A DNA stretch of 64,000 nt from Pacificispira sp033344895 (GCA_965229685.1 OZ245920.1:2914001-2978000); one strand, 5' to 3'; shown: positions 31,801 to 40,866, numbered from the stretch's first letter. Notes: generated from the letters alone by a model not told the origin. A program made the numbers and translations.

Positions 31801-33648
31801 CTATTGTGCCCAATCAAACAGCGGGTTGTCGAGATCGCCGTCATCACGCCCGGAAGGAGGCGTCGGTTCGGACGGTTCCTCGGCGGCGGGGTCTTCCTGC
31901 GGTGCCGACGCGGCGGGCCCCTCGTCGCGGACAGGCTGATCCGGCGGCTCCGGTCGCGGCAGGGTATCGAAGCTGGGCGGGGATTCCAGAGCGTCAAGGA
32001 AGGGCTGACTTTCGGCGGGCGCCGGTTCCGCGGTTCCCGGCTCTGTGGCTCCTGGTTCGGCAGGGGCTGTTTCCAGGATAGGGGCATCCGGTGTCAGGGT
32101 GGAAAGGGGCGGTTCCGACGGCGCGGTTTCGCCGGAAGGAGGCGTTGGCGAGGCGCCGGGTGTCGGGCTGGCTCCGGACGGCGGCGGCGTGAAGACACCG
32201 CCCGAACTCTCACCGTCCTGGATCAGGGCCGATGGGTCGAGCTGCGTTCCGAGGTCGGAATCCGGCCCCAGAAGCTGCATCGAAGGATCGGGCGCGCCAC
32301 CGAACAACCCGGCAATGGGCGCCAGCATCTCACTACGATCCGGACGCGGAACGGTTTCGATGACGCCATAGTCGAGCGAACCGGAAGCGGCGAGCAATTC
32401 GACCAGGGCCAGTTGAACCTCGGCTTCCGCCGCGATGGCATCGCTCTGGGCGTTGATCAGCGACGTTTCCCCGGAAAGGACATCGATCAGCGACCGCTGC
32501 CCCAACTGCCGCTCCTGGATCGCCACTTCCAGAAAGGCCCGCGCAATCCCGGCCTGATCAAACAGATATCCGGATCGCTGCCGCGCGGTCTCCAACTGTT
32601 TCCAGGCATTCCGTACGCGTTCCTCGACCTGCCGCTTCAGGTCACCCATGGTTCGGGTCGCCGCGACGACATCGGATTGCGCAGCCCGCAGGGTATTGAT
32701 GGACGTGAACCCGAGATTGAAAGGGAAGTTCATCTCCAGCTTGATGGACGATTCCAGTCGGCGTCCGATCGTGCCGCCGTCGTTCTTGGTCATGGTGCGC
32801 TCGCCGACGACTTCGAAAGTCGGGGCAAAACTGTCACTACGGGCGCTGATGCGGTCCTGCTGAGACAGGGAAACGTCAATGGCTGTCAGGCGCAGTTCCG
32901 GGTTGCCCTTGAAGGCCAGGTCCAATGCGTGTTCCAGCGTGTCGGGCAAACTGGAATGATCGACCTTCAATCCGGGCAGCGCGCCAATATCTTCCGGCAC
33001 GTCGCCGAATACGGATCGATAGCGGTTCAGGGCCAGTTCATACGCCCCTTCCGCATCGACGCGCCGGGCCTGAGCGCCCGCCAGTTGTGTCTTGGCCTGC
33101 AGAAGGTCGGTCGACAGACCGGATCCGGCTTCAATCCGCGCCTCTTCCAGACCGGTCTGACGGCGGATATTCTCTTCGGACCGCCGCGCAAACAGCACCA
33201 CTTCCGCACTGCGCAGCAGATTGATGTAGGCAGTCAGCGCCTCCGCGATCAGGGTCTGCCGTGTCTGAACAAGGGCGATCTCGGACTGAACCAGTTGAAG
33301 GCGCGCGCGCTCTACCGTCGCATTCGCCCCGCCGAAATCCCAGAGAAGCTGGGTGATCGTCGCGGTGAGTTCCTGCGCCGGCGCAATCACCGTATTGGTG
33401 TTGGTTCGCTCAAGCCGGTAGCGCTCGACATTGGCGGTCACGTCCAGGGCCGGATACCAGACGCCCAGGGCTTCTTGGGATCTCTCGCGGGCCGCTGTCA
33501 CCTGGGCCTGACCGGCCAGAAGCCTGTCATGGGATTCAACGGTCTCGGAAATCAGGGCTTCCAGAGAATTCGCGCGCACGTCTATGGCCCCGCTGAAGCA
33601 GGCAACCGCACACAGTGCGGCAACTCGCAGGAAGCGCGCTCTCTTCAT
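31801..33648 (-). CDS. TolC-family outer-membrane efflux/secretion protein with Pro-rich C-terminal tail
   Basis: The 615-aa precursor has signal peptide MKRARFLRVAALCAVACFSG...VRA when started at the ATG at 33648; an ATG at 33678 adds 10 residues without signal character. Two TolC repeats follow: VTAARERSQEALGVWYPALDV, then long helices (LSTDLLQAKTQLAGAQARRVDAEGAYELALNRY; AAQSDVVAATRTMGDLKRQVEERV; GQRSLIDVLSGETSLINAQSDAIAA). From about residue 450 to the end there is a Pro/Ser/Glu/Ala-rich tail of about 160 residues, which is unusual in TolC proteins and presumably periplasmic and disordered. It is the first gene of the secretion cluster. Confidence 0.9.
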   Translation of the reverse strand: MKRARFLRVAALCAVACFSGAIDVRANSLEALISETVESHDRLLAGQAQVTAARERSQEALGVWYPALDVTANVERYRLERTNTNTVIAPAQELTATITQLLWDFGGANATVERARLQLVQSEIALVQTRQTLIAEALTAYINLLRSAEVVLFARRSEENIRRQTGLEEARIEAGSGLSTDLLQAKTQLAGAQARRVDAEGAYELALNRYRSVFGDVPEDIGALPGLKVDHSSLPDTLEHALDLAFKGNPELRLTAIDVSLSQQDRISARSDSFAPTFEVVGERTMTKNDGGTIGRRLESSIKLEMNFPFNLGFTSINTLRAAQSDVVAATRTMGDLKRQVEERVRNAWKQLETARQRSGYLFDQAGIARAFLEVAIQERQLGQRSLIDVLSGETSLINAQSDAIAAEAEVQLALVELLAASGSLDYGVIETVPRPDRSEMLAPIAGLFGGAPDPSMQLLGPDSDLGTQLDPSALIQDGESSGGVFTPPPSGASPTPGASPTPPSGETAPSEPPLSTLTPDAPILETAPAEPGATEPGTAEPAPAESQPFLDALESPPSFDTLPRPEPPDQPVRDEGPAASAPQEDPAAEEPSEPTPPSGRDDGDLDNPLFDWAQ

Positions 33649-33916
33649 ACCCAACAATCCGCGAGCCTCGACCCGCATCTCATTTGGGAAGCCCCCCTCC
33701 GTCTTCCGCGCGAAGACGGTACCGGACCTGCCCTGTTACAGGTTTACCCAATGCCGTGCCTCCGTACTAGCCCCGGCTGTGACCAGTTCACTACGAGTCG
33801 GGGCGTTTAGCGAAGACCTATTGCAAAAAAATCGTACGCGGCGGCGGTGGCGCGAGGCGATGTAAGCCTCTATCTTGGAACCAATCGTCGAAAACGTGAC
33901 AGGCAATGGGTGGAAC
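33649..33916. other. Divergent promoter region, TolC-like gene / TPR gene
   Basis: 268 bp with no supported gene. A 7-bp stem CGTCTTC/GAAGACG (33700-33706 with 33712-33718) and ACCTG/CAGGT (near 33728) are visible. Promoters for both divergent genes should be here. An A-run (GCAAAAAAATCG) lies near 33823-33834. Confidence 0.4.
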
Positions 33917-35683
33917 ATGACCAGATTTCAGCGAGATGCGGTGCGACACGGCGCGACAGGCAGCCTTGGAAAGGTCGTAATGGCCGCGCTGCTCGCTGTC
34001 CTGCCGATCGCTATGCCCAGCGCCCAGGCCGACCGCGCGAGCGGCGAGGTCCAGATTGGCACGGCCTCGCAGGAAAACACGGTCTTCGGCGCCTACATGG
34101 CGGCCGGCCACGCGGAGGCCGTGTATGACTTTCAGCATGCGGCGGATCTTCTGGACCGCGTTCTGGAGGCCGAGCCCGACGACCCTCTCCTTCAACGCCG
34201 CGGCATGCTGGCCAACCTGCATGCAGGACGGATCGAGCGCGCCGCACAACTGGCCCGCCCCCAGATCATTGTCTACCCCAGTGAGGTCGACATCGCGGCG
34301 CTGACGCTGGCCGCCGTCGCGATGCGCAACGACGAATGGGAACGGGCGGTCAAGATCCTGAAACCGGCGCGCCGTATCGCCTTGGCCCGCTTCTCGTCCC
34401 CTATCCTTGCCGCCTGGGCCGAATTCGGTCGAGGCGACACCGACGCCGCCATCGAGTCGCTGGAGGCGCTGCGCACGGAATCACAGGCACAGGGGCTGCA
34501 TGATTTTCACGCCGCCCTGATCTTTATGGCCGCCGACCGACATGCCGAAGCCGAAGCCCTGCTGGCAGGTCAAACCGACAACCTGGAATCCGTACCGATC
34601 GGCGTCGTGCGCGCCATGGCCCGTGCGAAATTGGGCCTGGGCGAAAGCGAGGCGGCGGAGGATCTGCTGCGCGGCTATGACGCCCTGAATCCCGGCGTCA
34701 CCTATATCGAAGAAGACATCGCTTCCCTGGAGTCCGAAGGCGCCCTGGCGCCGATCGTGCCCGGCCCGAAGGCCGGTGCCGCGGAGGCCTTTGTCGATCT
34801 GGCACGTCAGGTGCGCGATCAGGCCCCGTTGATCGCACTGCGCTATGCCCGGCTCGGCGTGTTCCTGGACCCCCAGAACGATCTGGGCCGGATGGTGACC
34901 GCGGCCATTCTCGAACGCCTGCAGCGCCATGACGCCGCCATCGTCGCCCTCAGCGAGGTTCGTGAGGACTCCGCCTTCGATTGGGATGCACGCATGCAGA
35001 TCGCTGACAATCTGATTTCGCTGAAGCGGGATGAGGAAGCGATCGAGCACCTGGAAGCCATGGCGAAGGAACGGCCGGAAGACATCGATGCACTGGACCG
35101 GCTTGGCTACCTGATGCGCGCGCGGGAACGCTTCGCCGAGGGTACCGATTACTACGACCGTGCCGTCGAACGGATCGACCAGGTGAACGATCAGCATTGG
35201 CGGCTGTTCTATTTCCGCGGCATCACGCTGGAACGCACTCAGCGCTGGCCGGAGGCGGAAGCCGATTTCCGCAAGTCGCTGGAGCTGAAACCCGACGATC
35301 CCTATGTGCTGAATTATCTCGGCTACAGCTGGATCGACCAGGGCATCAATATCGAAGAAGGCATGGACATGATCCGGACGGCCGTCTCGCAGCGCCAGAA
35401 TGACGGCAACATCGTCGACAGTCTGGGCTGGGCCCATTATCGCCTGGGCGAGTATGAGGATGCCGTGATCCAGCTGGAACGCGCCGTTCAACTGCGCCCC
35501 TCGGAACCAGTGATCAATGACCACCTTGGCGACGCCTATTGGAAGGTCGGGCGCAAGCTGGAGGCAACCTATCAGTGGCGCCACGCGCTCAGCCTGGAGC
35601 CTGATGACGACCTGCGCGCGACCATCGAGCGCAAGCTGGAAGAAGGCCTGGACGCGGTCGAGGCCGCATCCGGCAACAACTGA
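33917..35683 (+). CDS. Periplasmic TPR-repeat protein
   Basis: The 588-aa precursor has a signal peptide after a charged N-terminus (VVMAALLAVLPIAMPSAQA). The mature part is a solenoid of TPR units; clear ones include RWPEAEADFRKSLELKPDDPYVLNYLGYSWIDQ, and the C-terminal pair LGEYEDAVIQLERAVQLRPSEPVINDHLGDAYWK. The ATG at 33917 follows GGGTGG; a TTG at 33875 is longer. Such TPR proteins next to ispE are common in Rhodospirillales, so this neighbour pair is probably conserved. The role is likely protein interaction in the envelope; no catalytic domain is visible. Confidence 0.9.
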   Translation: MTRFQRDAVRHGATGSLGKVVMAALLAVLPIAMPSAQADRASGEVQIGTASQENTVFGAYMAAGHAEAVYDFQHAADLLDRVLEAEPDDPLLQRRGMLANLHAGRIERAAQLARPQIIVYPSEVDIAALTLAAVAMRNDEWERAVKILKPARRIALARFSSPILAAWAEFGRGDTDAAIESLEALRTESQAQGLHDFHAALIFMAADRHAEAEALLAGQTDNLESVPIGVVRAMARAKLGLGESEAAEDLLRGYDALNPGVTYIEEDIASLESEGALAPIVPGPKAGAAEAFVDLARQVRDQAPLIALRYARLGVFLDPQNDLGRMVTAAILERLQRHDAAIVALSEVREDSAFDWDARMQIADNLISLKRDEEAIEHLEAMAKERPEDIDALDRLGYLMRARERFAEGTDYYDRAVERIDQVNDQHWRLFYFRGITLERTQRWPEAEADFRKSLELKPDDPYVLNYLGYSWIDQGINIEEGMDMIRTAVSQRQNDGNIVDSLGWAHYRLGEYEDAVIQLERAVQLRPSEPVINDHLGDAYWKVGRKLEATYQWRHALSLEPDDDLRATIERKLEEGLDAVEAASGNN

Positions 35684-35700
35684 GGCAAAGCACCCCGGCC

Positions 35701-36558
35701 ATGGACGCGACCGTTCTAGAGGAACTCGCCCCGGCCAAGGTCAATCTGTCCCTTCGCATCACGGGACGCCGTGCCGATGGCTATCACCTGCTGGACAGCA
35801 TCGTCGCCTTCACCGATTTCGGAGATACCGTATCGGTCGGTGCGGCGGAAGCGCTGTCCCTCTCGGTCGATGGCCCGCATGCGGACGGCGTGCCGACGGA
35901 TGACAGTAATCTGGTCCTTCGGGCCGCAAGGGCTCTGGCCACGGCAACCGGCGTCGACTCCGGCGCGGCAATCCGGCTGACAAAGGCGCTGCCATCGGCG
36001 GGCGGCATCGGCGGGGGCTCCTCCGACGCCGCGGCAACGCTGCGACTTCTGTGCCGATTATGGGATGTTTCGCCATCCCGGACGGTCCTGTCGGAGATCG
36101 CCCTGAATCTCGGCGCGGACGTGCCGGTCTGCCTGGAGCGGCGCCCCCGCCACATGTCCGGGATCGGTGAGAAACTGGGGGTCCTGCCCCCCTTCCCCAA
36201 GGCTGGAATCCTGTTGGCCAATCCGGGGCTTCCCTGCCCCACACCGGCAGTTTTCAAGGCCCGCAGCGGACAGTTCTCGACCCCCGGAATGCCGATGATG
36301 CCCGGGCATTCGGCCCATGCGCTGGCCCGTGCCCTCGCCCGGGAACGCAACGACCTGACCGAGGCCGCGGTTGCCGTCTGCCCGGAAATTCGGGAAGTAC
36401 TCTCCGCATTACGCGACGCGCCGGGAACGCTGCTCTATCGCATGTCCGGCAGCGGCGCGACTTGCTTCGGACTCTATGAAACGCCGGAAAAGGCAAGACT
36501 GGCCGCGGACAGGGTTGCCCGCGACGGCTGGTGGGTTGCGGCCGGCGGGCTGACATGA
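35701..36558 (+). CDS. ispE: 4-diphosphocytidyl-2-C-methyl-D-erythritol kinase
   Basis: It phosphorylates CDP-ME in the MEP isoprenoid pathway. The 285-aa GHMP-family kinase has an N-terminal APAKVNLSLRITGRRADGYHLLDSIV, the glycine-rich ATP loop PSAGGIGGGSSDAAAT (about residues 100-115), NLGADVPVCL and the C-terminal MSGSGATCFGLY. Length is normal. The ATG at 35701 lies 17 nt after the TPR gene. Its TGA overlaps the ATG of the next gene (ATGA), so the two are co-translated. Confidence 0.97.
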   Translation: MDATVLEELAPAKVNLSLRITGRRADGYHLLDSIVAFTDFGDTVSVGAAEALSLSVDGPHADGVPTDDSNLVLRAARALATATGVDSGAAIRLTKALPSAGGIGGGSSDAAATLRLLCRLWDVSPSRTVLSEIALNLGADVPVCLERRPRHMSGIGEKLGVLPPFPKAGILLANPGLPCPTPAVFKARSGQFSTPGMPMMPGHSAHALARALARERNDLTEAAVAVCPEIREVLSALRDAPGTLLYRMSGSGATCFGLYETPEKARLAADRVARDGWWVAAGGLT

Positions 36559-36887
36559 CGGAAGGCGAACTGAGGCTCCTGGTCTGCGTCAATCCGGTCG
36601 GCAGCAACAAGCCCTCCTGCGGCGGCGACAGAGAATCGGAACAACTTGTCCGGCTACTCGAACAGGGTATCGCAGAGCGCAATCTGGCCGTCGCCGTGGA
36701 ACGCGTTCACTGCCTGAACCGATGCCTGCGCGGCCCCGCCATGCGGATAGCCCCGGGCGGGAAATTCTATCTGGAATACGGCGCGGCCGACATCCCGCGC
36801 ATCCTGGACGAACTGGAGGGCGAGGCTGGAAAGCGGGAGACGAGCGATCCGGATTTCGACCTCGGCGACGCCGCACCGGGGAGCTAG
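36555..36887 (+). CDS. Thioredoxin-like [2Fe-2S] ferredoxin-family protein
   Basis: The 110-aa protein starts with the ATGA overlap of ispE. It has the four-Cys pattern of thioredoxin-like [2Fe-2S] ferredoxins: CVNPVGSNKPSC in the N-terminal part and HCLNRC about 40 residues later, followed by GPAMRIAPGGKFY. The family carries one [2Fe-2S] cluster and often gives electrons or acts in metal/cobalamin metabolism. No partner is visible. It overlaps the convergent DddP-family gene by 4 nt. Confidence 0.85.
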   Translation: MTEGELRLLVCVNPVGSNKPSCGGDRESEQLVRLLEQGIAERNLAVAVERVHCLNRCLRGPAMRIAPGGKFYLEYGAADIPRILDELEGEAGKRETSDPDFDLGDAAPGS

Positions 36888-38227
36888 AGCAGACCGCTTT
36901 CGAACGGATAGCTTGTCAGGTTCTCGAAACCCGTTTCGGTCACGACGACCTGGTCCTCCAGCTTGATGCCGACGCCCCCGCCTACCTTCCCGGCATAGAC
37001 TTCGACACACAGGCACATGCCCGGCTCAAGCTCGCCGGCGTAACCGACGGCCTCCCAATCCTCCGGATAGAAGATCGCGGGATATTCGTCACACAGGCCG
37101 ACGCCGTGGAACTTCACCCCGTAGCGCAGGTCTCTGTAGGCTTCCGGCAGACGATGCCCGCCCTCCATCAGTTCCTGGAAACTGACACCCGGCTTGATCA
37201 ACTCGCGGTTCGTCATGATGTGTTCATAACCGATCTGATAGGCTTCGCGCTCGTTGTCGGTGGGCTTTCCGCCACCGATCTTGAAGGTCCGTGACAGGTC
37301 GGCGCAGAAGCCATACGGGCCGATCATGTCGGTGTCATAGGCCAGGATATCGCCCTCCTGCATCACGCGCGGACCGCATTCCTGGAACCAGGGATTCGTG
37401 CGCGGCCCCGAAGACAGAATGCGCGTTTCGATCCATTCGCCACCACGGATATGGCTGGCGCGGTTCAGTTCGGCCCAGGCTTCGACTTCGGTCATGCCCG
37501 GCCGCACCATGTCCTGCATGGACCGCATCGCCGACTCGCAGGACGCGACGGCGCAGCGCATGGCGTTGAGTTCGTCCGGACTTTTGACCTTGCGGGCATG
37601 CTCGGTCAGTTCCTGTCCCAGTTTCAGTTCGAAGCCCCGTTCCTCCAGGGCCCAGATCATGGCCAGTTCGGCCTTGTCGACGGCGATGCGCTTATTTTCA
37701 CCGGCATGGGTTCTGACCAGATCCTCGAACTCAGCGGCGAATTTCTTCGCCCGCTCTTCGCCACGATCACCGGCGTCGAAGTAGAAAACGTCGGCACCGT
37801 GCCGGACCTCCTTCACCAGCGGCAAATGTGCCGAAAGGTGATCGCAGGAATGAAAGTCCCAGAGCACCATATAGCCGTCGGCCAGAACCAGACAGGCACG
37901 GCACATGTTGTGCGTGACCCATAGCTGCATGTTCGTGCTGTCGGTCGCATAGCGGATGTTCAGCGGGTCGAACATCAGGACACCGGCATAGCCGCGCGCA
38001 TTGACGTGATCCACCAATCGCTTCAGCCGGTATTCACGCATGCGCGGCAGGTTCGGCAGCGTCAGGCCCAGCGCGGCCCATTCCTCGAAGGCGAGGTCGG
38101 TCGGACCGATCTCCACCCGGTCGTTCTCGTTCGGTGTGCCATCCGGCAGGAAAGCGCCCTGTGCGATGCGGCGGCGATAGGGATCGATCTTGCGATTGGA
38201 TCCAAGGATCAGACGGTCATCCGGCAT
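36884..38227 (-). CDS. dddP: DddP-family M24 metalloenzyme (putative DMSP lyase)
   Basis: The 447-aa protein resembles DddP along most of its length: GTPNENDRVEIGPTDLAFEEW, LMFDPLNIRYATDSTNMQLW, GGEWIETRILSSGPRTNPWFQECGPR, HGVGLCDEYP and EDQVVVTETGFENLTSYPF. DddP cleaves dimethylsulfoniopropionate to DMS and acrylate using a di-metal site in a creatinase/aminopeptidase-like fold. All usual ligands are present here (DTD, CADLSRT, H in HGVGLC, E in CVEVY, E in KLEDQ). Homologues of unknown activity also exist in this family, so the lyase call is inferred. The ATG at 38227 has no strong ribosome site, but the family start is in agreement. Confidence 0.85.
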   Translation of the reverse strand: MPDDRLILGSNRKIDPYRRRIAQGAFLPDGTPNENDRVEIGPTDLAFEEWAALGLTLPNLPRMREYRLKRLVDHVNARGYAGVLMFDPLNIRYATDSTNMQLWVTHNMCRACLVLADGYMVLWDFHSCDHLSAHLPLVKEVRHGADVFYFDAGDRGEERAKKFAAEFEDLVRTHAGENKRIAVDKAELAMIWALEERGFELKLGQELTEHARKVKSPDELNAMRCAVASCESAMRSMQDMVRPGMTEVEAWAELNRASHIRGGEWIETRILSSGPRTNPWFQECGPRVMQEGDILAYDTDMIGPYGFCADLSRTFKIGGGKPTDNEREAYQIGYEHIMTNRELIKPGVSFQELMEGGHRLPEAYRDLRYGVKFHGVGLCDEYPAIFYPEDWEAVGYAGELEPGMCLCVEVYAGKVGGGVGIKLEDQVVVTETGFENLTSYPFESGLL

Positions 38228-38385
38228 TCGACAGCACTCCGTAAGCCCCGGGACCGAGGCGCAGCTTCAATTTCTGAACGGAGTTTGAAGCCGACCCGCA
38301 ACAATCGACAATGCAGAAAGCGTCAGAAACTGGACCGAACTGTCCACGATGCGACGAATACCGACCTGCAGCACCGAACCCCGCG

Positions 38386-39291
38386 CTATTCCACGCGCCA
38401 GGCCAGACCGCCGTCGAGATCGGCGACCAGAAAATCGATGAAGCTTCGCACCTTGCCGGCCAGCAGGCGATTGTGGAGGTAAAGCGCGTAGATGCCGAGT
38501 TCCTGCACGGCGCAGTCCGGCAACAGTCGGATCAGCCGTCCCGCCCGTAGATCGTCTGCAACTGCATAGGATGGGATCAGTCCGATTCCGAGCCCCCGGC
38601 GCACCATGGACCGCACCGCCCGGGCGCTGTTGACCCGGAACCGACCGTTCACGCGGATTGTCTCCCTCGCGCCGCCGATGTCGAATATCCAATCCCGGCC
38701 GTCCCGGTGATTGCTGTCGACGATGCAGTCATGGCCGGACAGATCGGTTGGGCTCAAGGGCGCTTCCCGCTGCGCAAGATAGCTCGGCGCGGCGCAGGGT
38801 ATGACCGACGACACCCCCAGTTTTCGCGCCACCATGGCGGAATCCGGCAGATTGGAAATGCGGATGGCGAGGTCGACCCCCTCATCCGCAATGCTGACGA
38901 AACGGTCAGTCAGACGCAGGTCAATGCTGACCCCGGAATGGGCCGCAAGGAAACGTGCGACCGCGTCGGTCAGGTGCATTTCCCCGAACGTCATCGGGGC
39001 GGTAACAACCAGCTTCCCCCGTGGTTCCGCATGACGATCGCGCATCGTCTCGTCGAGCATGTCCATATCTTCGACGATGCCCCCGGCCCGGTCGTAATAG
39101 GCACGCCCAAGCTCCGTCGGGGAAACCGCACGGGTTGTCCGGTTCAGCAGCCGAACACCGAGACGTTCCTCCAGCCGCAGTACCTGCTTGCTGGCGACTG
39201 CCTTGGAGAGACCCAGCCGTTCCGCCGCGGCGGTGAAGGACCCTGCCTCGACGACGGCAATGAAAGTGCGGATTTCCTGCAAGGGATCCAT
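38386..39291 (-). CDS. LysR-family transcriptional regulator
   Basis: The 301-aa regulator has an N-terminal winged helix-turn-helix (EIRTFIAVVEAGSFTAAAERLGLSKAVASKQVLRLEERLGVRLLNRTTRAVS), then the effector domain (GKLVVTAPMTFGE, RRGLGIGLIPSYAVADDL). The ATG at 39291 is chosen; 69 further residues up to 39498 lie in the divergent promoter region. It is divergent from DoxX and glutathionyl-hydroquinone-reductase genes. The same three-gene grouping (a LysR regulator, DoxX, YqjG) is known as YhaJ/YqjF/YqjG in E. coli, where YhaJ activates yqjF in response to aromatic compounds. Confidence 0.9.
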   Translation of the reverse strand: MDPLQEIRTFIAVVEAGSFTAAAERLGLSKAVASKQVLRLEERLGVRLLNRTTRAVSPTELGRAYYDRAGGIVEDMDMLDETMRDRHAEPRGKLVVTAPMTFGEMHLTDAVARFLAAHSGVSIDLRLTDRFVSIADEGVDLAIRISNLPDSAMVARKLGVSSVIPCAAPSYLAQREAPLSPTDLSGHDCIVDSNHRDGRDWIFDIGGARETIRVNGRFRVNSARAVRSMVRRGLGIGLIPSYAVADDLRAGRLIRLLPDCAVQELGIYALYLHNRLLAGKVRSFIDFLVADLDGGLAWRVE

Positions 39292-39423
39292 CTGTATCCA
39301 TTTTTTTGACAGTGTTTTAATATCATAACTATTTATCAATTTTTTGGAAACAGCAATCCTCTCCTCATTCGAAATCGTCAGCCCGGCCGCCCTGTTCGCG
39401 GCCCGACAACAAGGAGAGTTGAG
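39292..39423 (+). promoter_or_regulatory. Divergent LysR-type promoter region upstream of doxX
   Basis: This AT-rich 132-bp gap contains TTGACA at 39306-39311, followed by a TA-rich stretch (TATCATAACTATTTAT) in which several -10-like hexamers could serve. Regulation by the divergent LysR protein is inferred from position. Confidence 0.5.
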
Positions 39424-39849
39424 ATGATTGATGCAAAGCCCGGCGCCTATGCCGCCCTGATTCTGCGGGTATCCCTCGGGTCGATGTTTCTGGCCCATGG
39501 GCTCCTGAAACTGCTCGTTTTCACACCGGCCGGCGCGGCCGGATACTTCGAATCGCTCGGACTGCCTGCAGCGCTTGCCTACCTCACCATCGTACTCGAA
39601 CTGGTCGGTGGCGGTGCGTTGATTGCCGGCGTTCTCACGCGGTGGTTCTCACTCGCCCTCGCCCCGATCCCCCTGGGCGCCGCGCTGTTCGCCCATGCCG
39701 GCAATGGCTGGCTGTTCAGCAATGAAGGCGGCGGATGGGAGTTTCCGGTCTTCTGGACGATCGCCCTCATCGTGCAGGCCCTCATCGGCGCCGGCGCGTT
39801 TGCACTGCCCCGTCCGGCGCCTCTCACGGCGCTGCCCTATTCCGACTGA
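39424..39849 (+). CDS. DoxX-family membrane protein
   Basis: The 141-aa inner-membrane protein has four predicted TM helices: LRVSLGSMFLAHGLLKL with the conserved HG in TM1, LAYLTIVLELVGGGALIAG, WFSLALAPIPLGAALFAH and FWTIALIVQALIGAGAFAL. DoxX proteins act in quinone/thiosulfate or redox stress processes. The ATG at 39424 follows AAGGAG. It is followed by the glutathionyl-hydroquinone reductase gene, 41 nt away, and is probably transcribed with it. It matches E. coli YqjF in kind and context. Confidence 0.88.
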   Translation: MIDAKPGAYAALILRVSLGSMFLAHGLLKLLVFTPAGAAGYFESLGLPAALAYLTIVLELVGGGALIAGVLTRWFSLALAPIPLGAALFAHAGNGWLFSNEGGGWEFPVFWTIALIVQALIGAGAFALPRPAPLTALPYSD

Positions 39850-39890
39850 CCGCCGACGTTCGAACGCGACATTCACACGGGAGAAAGAGA

Positions 39891-40853
39891 ATGCTGAGAA
39901 ATGGAAAATGGGTCGCACAATGGCAGCCGATCCAGGGCAAGGACGCGGATGGACGTTTCCTGAGGCAGGAATCCGCCTTCCGCCACTGGGTCACACCGGA
40001 CGGTTCCCGGGGCCCGACTGGTGAGGGGGGCTTCGCGGCAGAGGCAGGACGCTATCATCTTTATGTTGCGCTGATCTGCCCCTGGGCATCCCGAACCCTG
40101 ATCGCACGGGCCATGAAGGGGCTTCGCAACGCCATCGGCGTCACGGTTCTGTCGCCTGTACTGACAGATCAGGGATGGGCCTTCGGTGGATTTCCTGGTG
40201 CCGAAACAGACCCCTACTCAGGCGCGGGGCATCTGCATCAGGTCTATACGAACGCGGATCCGAACTATACGGGTCGGGCGACTGTCCCGGTCCTTTGGGA
40301 CAGGCAGCGGCGGACGATCGTGAACAATGAATCCGCGGATATCCTGCGAATGCTCAACAGCGGGTTCGGCGCCCTCGCCGAGGGCGCGGTTGATCTCTAT
40401 CCCGCCGATCTGCGCGCCGATATCGATACGCTCAACGCATCGCTCTACGCCTCACTCAACAACGGCGTCTACCGGGCGGGCTTTGCTTCCAGCCAGAAGG
40501 CATACGACGAGGCCGTCCGGGAGGTCTTTGCGATGCTCGACATTCTGGAGGACCGGCTGTCGGACGGACGGCGTTATCTCATGGGGGACCGGTTCACGGA
40601 ATCCGACATCCGGCTGTTCGTGACCCTGGCCCGGTTCGACGCGGCCTATTTTGGTCTGTTCAAATGCAATCTCCGCCGTCTCTCGGATTACCGTCACCTG
40701 TCGGATTACACGACCCGTATCGCCGCACTGCCCGCGGTACGCGACACGGTCAATCTCGACCACATCAAGGCAGGCTACTATTCGGTGAAGGCCATCAATC
40801 CCAGCGGCATAATTCCCGCGGGACCGGCGGTAGGATTGCCGCTGGCAGCCTGA
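39891..40853 (+). CDS. yqjG: Glutathionyl-hydroquinone reductase (YqjG/ECM4 family)
   Basis: The 320-aa protein belongs to the xi-class glutathione transferases, which remove glutathione from glutathionyl-hydroquinones. The active-site CPWASR motif (canonical CPWAHR) lies near residue 63, and FGGFPGAETDPYSGAGHLHQVY and TVPVLWDRQRRTIVNNES follow. The C-terminal GST helical domain has LMGDRFTESDIRLFVTLARFDAAYFGLFKCN. The ATG at 39891 follows GGGAGAAAGAG. It forms a unit with the preceding doxX-like gene and probably detoxifies quinones. Confidence 0.93.
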   Translation: MLRNGKWVAQWQPIQGKDADGRFLRQESAFRHWVTPDGSRGPTGEGGFAAEAGRYHLYVALICPWASRTLIARAMKGLRNAIGVTVLSPVLTDQGWAFGGFPGAETDPYSGAGHLHQVYTNADPNYTGRATVPVLWDRQRRTIVNNESADILRMLNSGFGALAEGAVDLYPADLRADIDTLNASLYASLNNGVYRAGFASSQKAYDEAVREVFAMLDILEDRLSDGRRYLMGDRFTESDIRLFVTLARFDAAYFGLFKCNLRRLSDYRHLSDYTTRIAALPAVRDTVNLDHIKAGYYSVKAINPSGIIPAGPAVGLPLAA

Positions 40854-40866
40854 TCCGGATGGCGAA

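Noticed and set aside
31804..33810. 668-aa plus-strand frame opposite the TolC-like gene
   Set aside because: Shadow of the minus-strand gene; no start signal or domain.
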